DNA of 64,000 nt from Desulfofalx alkaliphila DSM 12257 (GCF_000711975.1 NZ_JONT01000007.1:1-64000), one strand, 5' to 3'; shown: positions 33,695 through 42,439, counted from the first letter of the stretch. The notes: generated by a model not told the origin, from the letters alone. Program-made: numbers and translations.

Positions 33695-35498
33695 TGGATG
33701 TTACCCCCTCTCCTTTTCCAGTGATTACCTGGATGGACTTAAACTTACAAACACTTACACACAAGCCGCACCGGGCACACTTTTCCTGATCAATAACAAA
33801 GGCTTGCTTCTTTTCACCGCTGATAGCCCCGGTAGGGCACTCCTTGCTGCATCGTCCACAGCCTTTACAAACATCGGCCTTTACCAGATAAGTAATTAAT
33901 TCCTTGCACTTCTTGGCCGGACAAATTTTATCATTGATATGAGCCTCATATTCACTGCGGAAGTATTTAATGGTGGTTAAAACAGGGTTGGGCACCGTCT
34001 GACCCAGGCCACATAAGGCCCCGGCCCTGATTTTTTCGCCCATCTCCTCTAAAAGCTCTATATCGCCGGGCCGTCCTTCACCCCTTGTGATGCGCTCAAG
34101 AATATTTAACAACTGGTAGGTACCCACTCGGCAAAAGGTACATTTACCGCAGGATTCCTCTTTAGTAAAGTTTAAAAAGAACTTAGCAACATCCACCATA
34201 CAAACAGATTCGTCCATAATTAACAGGCCACCGGAACCCATGATGGCACCAATTTTCTTTAAGGATTCATAATCTACCGGGGTATCACCCATAGCAGCCG
34301 GAATACAACCGCCGGACGGCCCGCCCGTTTGCACCGCCTTTAACTTACCCCCCGAAGCCAGGCCACCGCCAATGTCGTGTACAATTTCGTTAATGGTAAT
34401 ACCCATGGGCACTTCAATGAGCCCGCCGCGGGCAATTCCCCCCGCTAAAGCAAACACCTTGGTTCCCTTGCTGCTTTCAGTGCCAAAACGGTTAAAAGAA
34501 TCAGCACCGTTTAAAATAATCCAAGGAACGTTGGCAAAGGTCTCCACGTTATTTATCGAACTGGGCTTACCCCAAACTCCCGATTGTGCAGGAAAGGGCG
34601 GGCGAATTCTTGGCATACCTCTTTTCCCTTCCACAGAGGCAATCAGCGCAGTTTCCTCACCACAAACAAAGGCACCTGCACCTTCCCTAATCATTATGTT
34701 AAAATTAAAACCGCTGCCTAAAATGTTATTGCCAATATATCCCTTTTCAGTTGCCTGATCTATGGCAATTTTCAGACGTTTTATGGCCAGGGGATATTCT
34801 GCCCGAATGTAGATATAACCGTTTTCAGCTCCCATGGCATAGCCGGCCAGCAGCATTCCCTCTAAAACACCGTGGGGGTTGCTCTCTAACACACTGCGGT
34901 CCATAAATGCACCGGGGTCACCCTCATCGGCGTTACAAATCACATATTTTTCCTTACCGGGCGACTTGCGAGCAAAGGACCATTTTGTTCCGGTGGGGAA
35001 ACCGGCACCGCCCCTCCCCCTAAGACCGGAACGACTAATTTCATCAATCACCTGTTCCGGCGTCATGGACTGAAGTGCCTTTTTTAGAGCCTGATAACCC
35101 TCTACCTCCAGATAACTATCAATCTCCTCCGGGTTTATCACACCACAGTTTTTAAGAATAATTCTTTGCTGCCGTTCAATATAATCAGAGTCAGGTGTTT
35201 TGATACCATCCCCATAGACAATCCAATCAAGCACCGGGTTACCCTTTTGGATGTGCTCTTCAACAATTTGCGCCACTTGAGCCGGCTGTACTTTACCGTA
35301 AATATGCCGGGTACCGTCAGGATTGCGAATTTCCACCAGCGGCTCCTTGTAGCACATGCCCATGCAGCCACTAAAGGTTAACTGCACCTCAAAACCGTCA
35401 AGTGCTGTTTTAAAAGCCTCATACACCTTTTGTGCACCGGCAGCAATACCACAACTGGCCAGCCCAACATTCACTATAGTCCTTCCGGTACTAGACAT
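33687..35498 (-). CDS. NuoF/HydB-type NADH-oxidising flavin subunit
   Basis: 603 residues from ATG 35498, which overlaps the previous stop by 8 bases; a longer start exists but would lie inside the NuoE-type gene. An N-terminal thioredoxin-like 2Fe-2S domain (~1-110, with the SGCMGMCYKEP cysteines) precedes the NuoF core: SGLRGRGGAGFPTGTKW is the FMN/NADH site, ICNADEGDPGAFMDR follows, and ESCGKCTFCRVGT holds the 4Fe-4S cluster. The C-terminus has two ferredoxin clusters (CKGCGRCSKECP, CARCGLCVSVC). This is the architecture of HydB and of NADH-dependent formate dehydrogenase beta subunits. It would feed electrons between NADH and the fused GltD-NuoG subunit. Confidence 0.93.
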   Translation of the reverse strand: MSSTGRTIVNVGLASCGIAAGAQKVYEAFKTALDGFEVQLTFSGCMGMCYKEPLVEIRNPDGTRHIYGKVQPAQVAQIVEEHIQKGNPVLDWIVYGDGIKTPDSDYIERQQRIILKNCGVINPEEIDSYLEVEGYQALKKALQSMTPEQVIDEISRSGLRGRGGAGFPTGTKWSFARKSPGKEKYVICNADEGDPGAFMDRSVLESNPHGVLEGMLLAGYAMGAENGYIYIRAEYPLAIKRLKIAIDQATEKGYIGNNILGSGFNFNIMIREGAGAFVCGEETALIASVEGKRGMPRIRPPFPAQSGVWGKPSSINNVETFANVPWIILNGADSFNRFGTESSKGTKVFALAGGIARGGLIEVPMGITINEIVHDIGGGLASGGKLKAVQTGGPSGGCIPAAMGDTPVDYESLKKIGAIMGSGGLLIMDESVCMVDVAKFFLNFTKEESCGKCTFCRVGTYQLLNILERITRGEGRPGDIELLEEMGEKIRAGALCGLGQTVPNPVLTTIKYFRSEYEAHINDKICPAKKCKELITYLVKADVCKGCGRCSKECPTGAISGEKKQAFVIDQEKCARCGLCVSVCKFKSIQVITGKGEGVTSNG

Positions 35499-36024
35499 TG
35501 GCTTCACACCCTTCCTTAACACTGCCCTCCGCATTACCGCATTGGCAGGACTTTCCCGCCTGCCTAACTAATTTTTTAACCTTTTCAGGGGTCATTTTGG
35601 CATAGGTTTCTCCGTTGAATGTTATCACCGGACCGTGACTACAGCATCCCAGACAAGCCACATGCTCCAAGGTAAACTTACCGTCCTCACTGGTGCCCTC
35701 GGATTTAATGCCAATCTCATTTTGGATAGCTTCGGAAAGCTGCTCTGCCCCTGCCAAATGACAGGCAGTGCCGTGGCAAACTTGAATAAAGTTATCCCCC
35801 ACCGGTTCTAGTCGAAATTGAGCGTAAAAGGTGGCAATGCCATATAGATCACTGGCAGGTACTTTGGTTAGCTTACTGATGTAATCCAACATATCTTCAC
35901 TGACATACCCAAAGCTAGCCTGCACCTGCTGCAAAATCATGATGGCCGCACCTTTATCATGGTTATATTTCTGTACTATCTCATCCAATGCTGCTTTATC
36001 GCTATCTTTAATGGTCTCTCCCAT
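35491..36024 (-). CDS. NuoE/HydC-type 2Fe-2S subunit
   Basis: 177 residues, start ATG 36024 after GGGGGG. Thioredoxin-like 2Fe-2S fold with the ligand pattern C-x4-C (CHGTAC) and, ~40 residues later, C-x3-C (CLGCC), and the family opening ALDEIVQKYNHDKGAAIMIL. It forms the small partner of NuoF. A short Cys-rich C-terminal tail (CQCGNAEGSVKEGCEA) is longer than usual and could hold metal. It is first of the NuoE, NuoF, GltD-NuoG set, probably followed by the two SDR genes. Confidence 0.92.
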   Translation of the reverse strand: MGETIKDSDKAALDEIVQKYNHDKGAAIMILQQVQASFGYVSEDMLDYISKLTKVPASDLYGIATFYAQFRLEPVGDNFIQVCHGTACHLAGAEQLSEAIQNEIGIKSEGTSEDGKFTLEHVACLGCCSHGPVITFNGETYAKMTPEKVKKLVRQAGKSCQCGNAEGSVKEGCEANV

Positions 36025-36111
36025 TGGAACCCCCCCATTTTTGTCATTTCATTAGAACTCGGAAAAAAAACATGGAACTACTTATACTTTTGCTTTATTG
36101 TCAGAGGAAAG

Positions 36112-36144
36112 AAAAAATCTCCTGGGTGTTTATCCCCGGAGATT
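36112..36144 (-). terminator. Intrinsic terminator downstream of the alcohol dehydrogenase remnant
   Basis: AATCTCCGGGG pairs with CCCAGGAGATT (one mismatch) around ATAAACA, followed on the minus strand by TTTTTC. It lies ~40 bases after the stop of the decayed gene at 36183 and probably now ends the secondary alcohol dehydrogenase transcript. Confidence 0.7.
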
Positions 36145-36182
36145 CTTATACTGGTTATGCCACCGGTATACCGGTTAGTTAT

Positions 36183-36285
36183 TTAATCGATATATACCAT
36201 CGGTTTAATTAAATCGCGGGGTTTTTTCTACCATAAGATTGAATGCCTCTTCAATTAGTTCAAACCCGTTAAATCGCCAAGACCT
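36183..36285 (-). pseudogene. C-terminal remnant of a zinc-type alcohol dehydrogenase
   Basis: On the minus strand one frame reads RFNGFELIEEAFNLMVEKTP and, after a one-base shift, DLIKPMVYID then a stop at 36183. Joined, this is the conserved C-terminus of a medium-chain alcohol dehydrogenase (compare FHGLENVEKALLLMKDKPKD and LIKPVVLLD in the intact gene next to it). Everything upstream of ~30 codons is gone and the frame is broken. It differs enough from the intact gene to be a separate paralogue, so a second dehydrogenase was deleted here. A terminator follows. Confidence 0.75.
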
Positions 36286-36324
36286 TTCATTGTTGCTGTA
36301 ACTTCTCCTTTTTTATTATTTCAA

Positions 36325-37383
36325 TTAGTCAAGTAATACAACCGGCTTAATTAAATCCTTTGGCTTATCCTTCATTAACAAGAGGGCCTTTTCTACATTT
36401 TCCAAACCGTGAAACACATGGGTTACCAACTTACCAGGATCTATCCGCTTGTATTTGACCAGTTCAATCATTTTCTCCATTCTTACCCTTCCACCGGGGG
36501 TTAATCCACCGTTAATTTTCTTATGGGCCATACCAAATCCCCAACCGGCACGGGGAACAGGCAAGAATTCTCCTTCACCAAAGTAATTAATGTTTGATAT
36601 TGTGCCACCGGGTTTGGTCATATTTACAGCGGAGGCCAGTATATCAGCATTGCCACCGGCAATAATGGTCACATCAACGCCTGCACCATCAGTTAATTTT
36701 AAAATCTGCTCTACAATATCCCCGTTTCTATAATTAACCACATCGGTTGCACCATAGGCTTTTGCGGCTTCCACACAAACCGGTCTGCTGCCCACAACAA
36801 TTAACCTACCGGCCCCTCTTAACTTGGCACCGGCCACTGCCATTAGTCCCACCGGGCCAATACCCAAAACCGCCACGGTATCACCCAACTGAATATTTCC
36901 GTTTTCAGCCCCATGAAAACCGGTTGTTACCATATCAGGGATCATAACAGCAGTTTCTAATGGAATATCGTCAGGTAACAAGGCCATGTTCATATCTGCT
37001 TCATTTACAAGGAAGAACTCAGCCATTGAGCCATCCTTAATGTTTGAATACTGCCATCCTGCCAACATACCGCCGGAGTGCTGGTGGTATCCACCTTGTA
37101 CCTCAGTGGTGTTCCAATTGGGCGTAATGGCCGGTACAACTACCCGATCTCCCACCTTAAAATCTTTTACTTGGCTGCCCACTTCAACCACTTCACCAAC
37201 AGCCTCGTGGCCTAGGGTCATGTTATGCCTTTCTCCGATAGCTCCTTCAAACACGGTGTGGATGTCAGAGGTGCAGGGGGCCAAGGCCAGGGGACGGCAT
37301 AGGGCATCATAGGGCCCAACCGCCGGCTTTTCCTTTTCCATCCAACCAACTTCACCAATGCGCACCATTACAAAAGCTTTCAT
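36325..37383 (-). CDS. NADP-dependent secondary alcohol dehydrogenase
   Basis: 352 residues from ATG 37383 (GGGGG upstream); this start gives exactly the length of Thermoanaerobacter brockii ADH and puts the zinc ligand at Cys37. Sequence is very close to that enzyme: APCTSDIHTVFEGAIGERHN, LGHEAVGEVVEVGS (His59/Glu60), VVVPAITPNW, IPDMVTTGFHGAE, the coenzyme motif GIGPVG and GSRPVCVEAAKAYGATD, whose Gly-Ser-Arg and Tyr select NADP. It interconverts 2-propanol/2-butanol and the ketones in the cytoplasm. A dehydrogenase remnant lies just downstream, and a two-component system and iron-type alcohol dehydrogenase lie upstream. Confidence 0.95.
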   Translation of the reverse strand: MKAFVMVRIGEVGWMEKEKPAVGPYDALCRPLALAPCTSDIHTVFEGAIGERHNMTLGHEAVGEVVEVGSQVKDFKVGDRVVVPAITPNWNTTEVQGGYHQHSGGMLAGWQYSNIKDGSMAEFFLVNEADMNMALLPDDIPLETAVMIPDMVTTGFHGAENGNIQLGDTVAVLGIGPVGLMAVAGAKLRGAGRLIVVGSRPVCVEAAKAYGATDVVNYRNGDIVEQILKLTDGAGVDVTIIAGGNADILASAVNMTKPGGTISNINYFGEGEFLPVPRAGWGFGMAHKKINGGLTPGGRVRMEKMIELVKYKRIDPGKLVTHVFHGLENVEKALLLMKDKPKDLIKPVVLLD

Positions 37384-37476
37384 TAACATACCCCCTAATA
37401 ATTGTATCAATTTTCTAAATTGTCTCATTTGTACTTAGTTTTGTCACCATGACAGAGAGTAGTTTTCTGCCATACA

Positions 37477-37501
37477 GTTGGGTATTTAATAAATACCCAA
37501 C
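37477..37501. repeat. 11-bp inverted repeat upstream of the secondary alcohol dehydrogenase gene
   Basis: GTTGGGTATTT (37477-37487) and AAATACCCAAC (37491-37501) with a 3-base spacer. No T-tract follows on either strand. It lies ~95 bases upstream of the dehydrogenase start, so it may be an operator, perhaps for the NarL-type regulator encoded just upstream. Confidence 0.5.
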
Positions 37502-37544
37502 CGGGTAGTTGAAAAAAGAGACAGCCGACATAACAAGGCCAAAA

Positions 37545-37571
37545 AAACAAAAAACCGACTGCCTGTCGGTT
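37545..37571 (-). terminator. Intrinsic terminator after the response regulator gene
   Basis: AACCGAC/GTCGGTT stem, loop AGGCA, followed on the minus strand by TTTTTGTTTTTTT. It separates the two-component genes from the secondary alcohol dehydrogenase. Confidence 0.8.
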
Positions 37572-37583
37572 ATCACTGCAAAC

Positions 37584-38228
37584 TTAAATAATATTTTCTT
37601 GAATTAATTTGGCCACAAGGGCTATTCTATTGTGAACACCCATTTTGCGGATGATATTTTGTATATGGAATTTTACTGTGTTTTCGCTAAGATAAATTTG
37701 TTCGGCTATTTCACGGTTTGTTAATCCTTTGGCTACCAGTCTTGCAATTTCCAGCTGTTGTTTTGTTAAAACCGGCGAGCGACTACTTTCACCGGCTGCC
37801 CTTTCGTTCAGCTTCTTAATAATGTTGGCAGCCACCTGGGAATCCAGCACCGTTTCTCCCCTAACCACTGCCCTAATGGCTCGTTTTAATTCGGATATCT
37901 CAACATTTTTAATCAGAAACCCCTTGGCACCGGCCATCATGGCTTGAACTACGGTATCTTCTTGTTCTGCGTATGCGGTTAAAATAATAATTTTTAAGTC
38001 TTGGTATAATTCGGTAAGCTTTCTGCATATATCAATCCCTTTTTCCTCTGGCATTCGCTCATCCAGCAGTATTACATCAGGGCGGTTGGCTTTTACCATC
38101 TTCATTAATTCGCTGCCATTGGAAGCCTCGCCGGCAATTTTAAAATCTGGTTCACCTTGTAGAGTTAGTTTGAGCCCTTCCCGTACTATCTCATGGTCAT
38201 CCACTATAATTATTGATATGGTGTCCAT
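37584..38228 (-). CDS. NarL/LuxR-family response regulator
   Basis: 214 residues from ATG 38228 (AAGGAG nine bases upstream), one base after the kinase stop. Receiver domain (~1-120): acidic DDHE, phospho-acceptor Asp in VILLDERMPE, conserved Thr in IILTAYAEQ and Lys in GAKGFLIKNVE. LuxR-type HTH (~145-210): LTKQQLEIARLVAKGLTNRE and SENTVKFHIQNIIRKMGVHN. It is paired with the histidine kinase directly upstream. Its place between two alcohol dehydrogenase genes suggests that it regulates one or both. Confidence 0.93.
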   Translation of the reverse strand: MDTISIIIVDDHEIVREGLKLTLQGEPDFKIAGEASNGSELMKMVKANRPDVILLDERMPEEKGIDICRKLTELYQDLKIIILTAYAEQEDTVVQAMMAGAKGFLIKNVEISELKRAIRAVVRGETVLDSQVAANIIKKLNERAAGESSRSPVLTKQQLEIARLVAKGLTNREIAEQIYLSENTVKFHIQNIIRKMGVHNRIALVAKLIQENII

Positions 38229-38229
38229 C

Positions 38230-40212
38230 TCAACCAACTCCTTCCACCGGAATCATAGCTATTACCTCTGTACCCTCCATTTCATTACTTTTAATTTTCA
38301 ATGTACCGCTAAGATATTTGGCACGTTGTTTCATGTTTTTTATGCCAAACTTTCCCTCTTGGCGCCCTAAATTTTTTATGGTGTCCGGGGGTATGCCAAC
38401 ACCGTTATCAACCACTCTTAATTCAATGCAATTGTCCTTTAACGCTAAATTTATTTTTATTTGGGTGGCAGAAGCATGCCTTAAGGCATTAACCAATGCC
38501 TCTTGCACTATGCGATAGGTAATGTTCCGCACCACACCCGGCAGCTTGGGAATGGATTCATTTATATTAACTTCAATTTGTACTGAACCTGCTTCATTCA
38601 AATCATGGGCCAGACTTTCAATGCTCTCCTGTAAGCCCAGGGTAGCCTCAACGGTGCCAAACTCACACACCACTTTTCTAATCTCCTGTATGGCTTTATT
38701 GGCAAGTCCTTCTAAAAAAAGCAGTTTAGAGTGCACCGGTGATTCCGGGTCCAGCTCGTTAAGACACCATTTAATATTCAAACCCATACCAAATAAAATT
38801 TGTAATACATTATCGTGCAAGTCCCCAGCTATTCTGTTTCTTTCTTGGGAAATAATTTGCTCTTCCCTGGAACGGAAAAGAATATTATACATGTTTTTTA
38901 ATTCCCTATTCTTTTCTTCCAACTGTTCCTTTTGTTTGCAAGCTAGCTGATAATGTTTTTCCGCCTCATTTTTCAGCCATAATATATCTTCAAATAGCCG
39001 GGCATTCTCAAGCACAATGGCCGTCTGGTTGCCCAGTATCTGTAATATAGATTGGCAACAATCATCCTCTTTATAAGCGCGAAAGAAGAGCAAGATTAAA
39101 CCAAATAACCTATCCCTGGTTATTATGGGAAAGGAAATCATTTCTCTTAAACCATTCTGCCGGTACAAAAAGTTTAGTTTTTCGTCTTCCTGTAAGTTTT
39201 GTCTGTGGATACCGTAAGGGCAGGATTTGCTATTTTTGTTTATTTTGTCCAGTAAATCTGCGAAATAAGAATTGAGAAAATCCTTTTGCTCCAGTGGCAG
39301 GGGAACGTGCACACTTATCAAATCATCCACATTGACCAACACTATACTGTATTCTGCATCGGTTATTTTAAGTAAAGATTCTCCTATAGATTGCAGCAGT
39401 GGCTCTACTCCTTTGTTAAGCATGGCTAAATTATCAGACATTACTTTGAGCGATAAAAGGGCAGTTTTTAAGCGTGAACTTTCCGATTCTAATTCCTCAA
39501 CCAAAACCCGGTTTTCAATTGCCACCGCCACCGGGCCCGCAATGCCTGAACAAAGCTCTAATTCTTCTAAAGTAAACTGATTGCCGGTTTCCAGGCGCTC
39601 AATTATTAACAAACCTAACATGTTACCCCTTGAAACCAAAGGCATTGCTAAAAATTCACTGTTATTAACTGAAAACCTCACCGGTTCCTTGTTCTTAATT
39701 ACGTCATTCCAAAATTCTTCCTTCATTTTAAAAATGTCATCACTGTGCCGGTACTGCTGTATATAGGGTGTAAAAGTTATTTGCTCCCCCAGTTCCACCC
39801 TATATAAGTGGCAATTTACCGTCCCCAGCATTTTAGAAATTAGCCTATTGGTGTGATACAGTATTTGGTCAAAGGGTAAAATGTTGCTGATGGCCCTTGA
39901 AACTTCAAGGATGGTAATAGTCTGCTCTGCTTTTTTTTTCAGCAATTGATAGAGGTTTTCTATTTCCCTTTGGGACTTGGTGAGAAATAAATTACACCTT
40001 TGCATTTCGGCTACGCTTTTCTTAAGTTCGCTGTAGTGCGTTTTGCTACAGGTTTTTACCCCACTTAACCTTTCAAGGTTGGCTATCTTCACCAACAACT
40101 CATTTTGATAGCCCTTATTTTTAGTAGGTTTCAGTAAATCATAAATGTTAATGGGTTGGGCACTTCCGTGGACTACTTTTGTGTTATTGCCTGCCTTTAA
40201 TCTATATGCCAT
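38230..40212 (-). CDS. Cytoplasmic GAF-domain histidine kinase, NarX/DegS type
   Basis: 660 residues without membrane helices. An N-terminal helical region (~1-100) is followed by two GAF-like domains (~105-235 and ~255-405), then a coiled coil and a HisKA_3 dimerisation/phosphotransfer domain with the acceptor His in ERNRIAGDLHDNVLQILFG. The ATPase domain has the N box (ITYRIVQEALVNALRHASA) and the D/G box (VVDNGVGIPP). NarX-type kinases pair with NarL-type regulators, and the partner gene begins one base later. The signal is probably sensed in the cytoplasm by the GAF domains; the ligand is unknown, and no Cys cluster for iron-sulfur binding is obvious in them. Confidence 0.9.
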   Translation of the reverse strand: MAYRLKAGNNTKVVHGSAQPINIYDLLKPTKNKGYQNELLVKIANLERLSGVKTCSKTHYSELKKSVAEMQRCNLFLTKSQREIENLYQLLKKKAEQTITILEVSRAISNILPFDQILYHTNRLISKMLGTVNCHLYRVELGEQITFTPYIQQYRHSDDIFKMKEEFWNDVIKNKEPVRFSVNNSEFLAMPLVSRGNMLGLLIIERLETGNQFTLEELELCSGIAGPVAVAIENRVLVEELESESSRLKTALLSLKVMSDNLAMLNKGVEPLLQSIGESLLKITDAEYSIVLVNVDDLISVHVPLPLEQKDFLNSYFADLLDKINKNSKSCPYGIHRQNLQEDEKLNFLYRQNGLREMISFPIITRDRLFGLILLFFRAYKEDDCCQSILQILGNQTAIVLENARLFEDILWLKNEAEKHYQLACKQKEQLEEKNRELKNMYNILFRSREEQIISQERNRIAGDLHDNVLQILFGMGLNIKWCLNELDPESPVHSKLLFLEGLANKAIQEIRKVVCEFGTVEATLGLQESIESLAHDLNEAGSVQIEVNINESIPKLPGVVRNITYRIVQEALVNALRHASATQIKINLALKDNCIELRVVDNGVGIPPDTIKNLGRQEGKFGIKNMKQRAKYLSGTLKIKSNEMEGTEVIAMIPVEGVG

Positions 40213-40228
40213 TAAGCTACCCCCTGTA

Positions 40229-41386
40229 CTAAACCGAGTTTTTAAATATCTTTATAATTTCATTTACACCTGCATCCCTGGGGTTAGTAATTAAACAGGC
40301 GTCCTTGGCAGCATTAGTGCTCAAAGTATTAATGCAATTTTCTGTTAACCGGCAGCCTGCCTTGGAAAAGTTCTCCACAATACCAACTTCCCCGGCCAGC
40401 ATCCTAACCGCTTCCACAGCACTTTTAGCTGAGTCCCGCAGGCTTAAATTGTGTATCGGCTGGCCCATGGCTTCTGCTATTTTAGCAAACCTTTCGGTGC
40501 AAGCCGGTATGTTGTACTCCATAACATAAGGAAGTAATATTGCGTTAGCCATCCCATGGGGAAGATTAAATTTCCCTCCCACCTGATGGGCCATGGCATG
40601 GACAGCACCAATAAGGGCATTGGATGCGGCAATGGCGGCAAGCAAGCTGGCCTTTGCCATGGCATCCTTAGCCTCAAGATTGGTCTTGCTGGAAACTGAT
40701 TTTCCCAGATTTGCAGATATTAAACGGATTGCGGTTAACGCATAGGAATCGGTAAGAAAATTAGCAGCAATGGATACATATGCCTCTATGGCATGGGCCA
40801 GGGCGTCCATGCCGGTATTGGCTGTGAGTTCCGGATCCTTTGTAGTAAGTATTAGGGGGTCTGTCACAGATATGTCCGGAACCAGGGACTTGCTCATTAT
40901 TATCATTTTAACTTTTCTCGCCGTATCCACTATCACTGTAAATTGAGTTATATCTGCTCCTGAACCCGCAGTGCTGGGAACCATTATCATAGGCGGTAGC
41001 GGGTTAGTTATTTTGTCCACCCCTTCATAATCATGAATTGTTCCCGGGTGCGTAGCCATTATGGCCACCGCCTTTGCCACATCAATGGGACTGCCCCCAC
41101 CCACGGCAATTATAGCGTCACACTCACTGCCTGAATATGCCTGGGTGGCTTTTTCCACCTCATAATCGGTGGGGTTGGGGTTTAATTCGTGCCAAATTTC
41201 GTATTCTAAACCCTCTTGCCGCAAATATTTTATAGCAACATCAATCCACCCCGCTTCTACAATTCCAGGGTCGGTTACCAAAAAAACCTTTTCCGCTCCT
41301 ACTCTCAAGGCACAGTAACCAATTTGTTCAATTGCTCCTCTGCCGAAAATTATTTCAGGGATTCTAAACTCTTTAATAAAATCCAT
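40229..41386 (-). CDS. Iron-containing (type III) alcohol dehydrogenase
   Basis: 385 residues from ATG 41386 (GGGAGG upstream). Rossmann-like N-terminal half with GGGSPIDVAKAVA (NAD(P)-binding) and MVPSTAGSGAD; metal-binding C-terminal half with D and three His, including H-x-x-x-H in GAVHAMAHQVGGKFNLPHG. Typical of the Fe-ADH family (1,3-propanediol/butanol/methanol dehydrogenases). It lies 17 bases upstream of the kinase gene and may share its transcript. Substrate is not determined by sequence; ethanol or a short primary alcohol is plausible. Confidence 0.93.
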   Translation of the reverse strand: MDFIKEFRIPEIIFGRGAIEQIGYCALRVGAEKVFLVTDPGIVEAGWIDVAIKYLRQEGLEYEIWHELNPNPTDYEVEKATQAYSGSECDAIIAVGGGSPIDVAKAVAIMATHPGTIHDYEGVDKITNPLPPMIMVPSTAGSGADITQFTVIVDTARKVKMIIMSKSLVPDISVTDPLILTTKDPELTANTGMDALAHAIEAYVSIAANFLTDSYALTAIRLISANLGKSVSSKTNLEAKDAMAKASLLAAIAASNALIGAVHAMAHQVGGKFNLPHGMANAILLPYVMEYNIPACTERFAKIAEAMGQPIHNLSLRDSAKSAVEAVRMLAGEVGIVENFSKAGCRLTENCINTLSTNAAKDACLITNPRDAGVNEIIKIFKNSV

Positions 41387-41511
41387 TAAAGAACCTCCCA
41401 ATAAATGTTTAATTAGTTTAGATTTCTATATTTAATTAACTTTTCCTTTTTATTGACAGGTTGATTTTTGAATGTTTCGATTTTTATTAATTATTTGAAT
41501 TTTTATGTCGC

Positions 41512-41539
41512 AAAAAAGGGGCAGTGCTTACACCGCCCC
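41512..41539 (-). terminator. Intrinsic terminator after cheX
   Basis: GGGGCGGTG/CACTGCCCC stem (one mismatch) with loop TAAG followed on the minus strand by TTTTTTG. It starts five bases after the cheX stop codon. Confidence 0.8.
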
Positions 41540-41543
41540 GTCA

Positions 41544-42020
41544 CTAAGCCTGTGGATTACGGTTTTCTTTTAAAAAGATATAAATTTCAAATTCACCTAT
41601 GGGAGTTATTAATGGCAAAAGCAGTGCTTTTCCCGAGGCCATAGACATGGATTTGTTTACCCCCACAAATACCTGGGGCGGTACAATATCACAGGTAAGG
41701 TTGTTGGCTGTCAAATAGGTCATTGCATTGCCGCCCACTATGTTAGCCACTTCCCCCAAAGCCGACGAGACAAAGCTGTCAATTTCATCCATCTCCATGC
41801 CGGACATTATTTTAACCATTTCTAAAACCATTTCTTTGGGAAAGCTAAATAAAATTGTACCTTTAAGATCCCCGGTGACACCGATGACCACGTTGGCTTC
41901 CTTGCCCGGGACCATATCCTCAACAACACCCAGTTTCCCTTGCTCTGTTTCAATGGAAAGCATCAAGCGAAATACATCCTGGGTAGCCTGGTAAAAAGGA
42001 TTTATATATTCTGCTCTCAT
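41544..42020 (-). CDS. cheX: CheX-family chemotaxis phosphatase
   Basis: 158 residues. The CheC/CheX/FliY fold is shown by the active-site helix SALGEVANIVGGNAMTYL with its Glu-x-x-Asn pair, and by the Gly-rich strand ITGDL-type segment VVIGVTGDLKGTILFSFPKE. CheX dephosphorylates CheY-P. No other chemotaxis gene is in the window. It overlaps the bacteriohemerythrin gene by ATGA, so the two proteins are made together. That may link motility to oxygen or redox state, but only by context. Confidence 0.88.
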   Translation of the reverse strand: MRAEYINPFYQATQDVFRLMLSIETEQGKLGVVEDMVPGKEANVVIGVTGDLKGTILFSFPKEMVLEMVKIMSGMEMDEIDSFVSSALGEVANIVGGNAMTYLTANNLTCDIVPPQVFVGVNKSMSMASGKALLLPLITPIGEFEIYIFLKENRNPQA

Positions 42021-42439
42021 TTACTTTCATCCCCCTGACTCTGCACATATTCTCCAATTTTTTGATCCATTGCAGCAACGTGCATAATCAACCACGTCAT
42101 CAATTTGCCGCCAAACTCCTGCACCAGTTCTTCACTGTAACCTTCCTTATCAAGTCGTTCTGCGTACTGACCCACTGATGCTTTGAATTTTGCATGTGCT
42201 TTTTTATGGTTTTCAAGATCAGGGTAGTTGATGCTCTCTTGATATGCCTCTTCATCATCAAAATGAAATATGACATATTCCTGCATAAAGGCCATGGTTT
42301 CTTTCACCTGAGCCAATTTCTCCTCCCAATCAGTCTTTTGTTGAACTACTTGAATAAAAGCTGATACCCGGCGAAATAGCTCTTCATGTTGACGGTCAAT
42401 GGTGTCTACACCGATTTTATATTTTTCTTTCCACATCAT
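42017..42439 (-). CDS. Bacteriohemerythrin
   Basis: 140 residues from ATG 42439 (GGGAGTGA upstream). All ligands of the di-iron oxygen-binding site are visible: His in DTIDRQHEELF, His and Glu in FHFDDEEAY, two His in HKKAHAKF, and His plus Asp in TWLIMHVAAMDQKIG. The protein binds O2 (or NO) reversibly in the cytoplasm and in anaerobes is thought to store, deliver or detoxify it. It is followed, with a 4-base overlap, by cheX. Confidence 0.92.
   Translation of the reverse strand: MMWKEKYKIGVDTIDRQHEELFRRVSAFIQVVQQKTDWEEKLAQVKETMAFMQEYVIFHFDDEEAYQESINYPDLENHKKAHAKFKASVGQYAERLDKEGYSEELVQEFGGKLMTWLIMHVAAMDQKIGEYVQSQGDESK

Noticed and set aside
33687-36024. NAD-dependent [FeFe]-hydrogenase (HydABC)
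   Set aside because: HydB- and HydC-like subunits are here, but no H-cluster motif is encoded in the window.
36024-36212. Small plus-strand frames in the 36.0-36.2 kb gap
   Set aside because: They run through the terminator and the dehydrogenase remnant and have no ribosome site.
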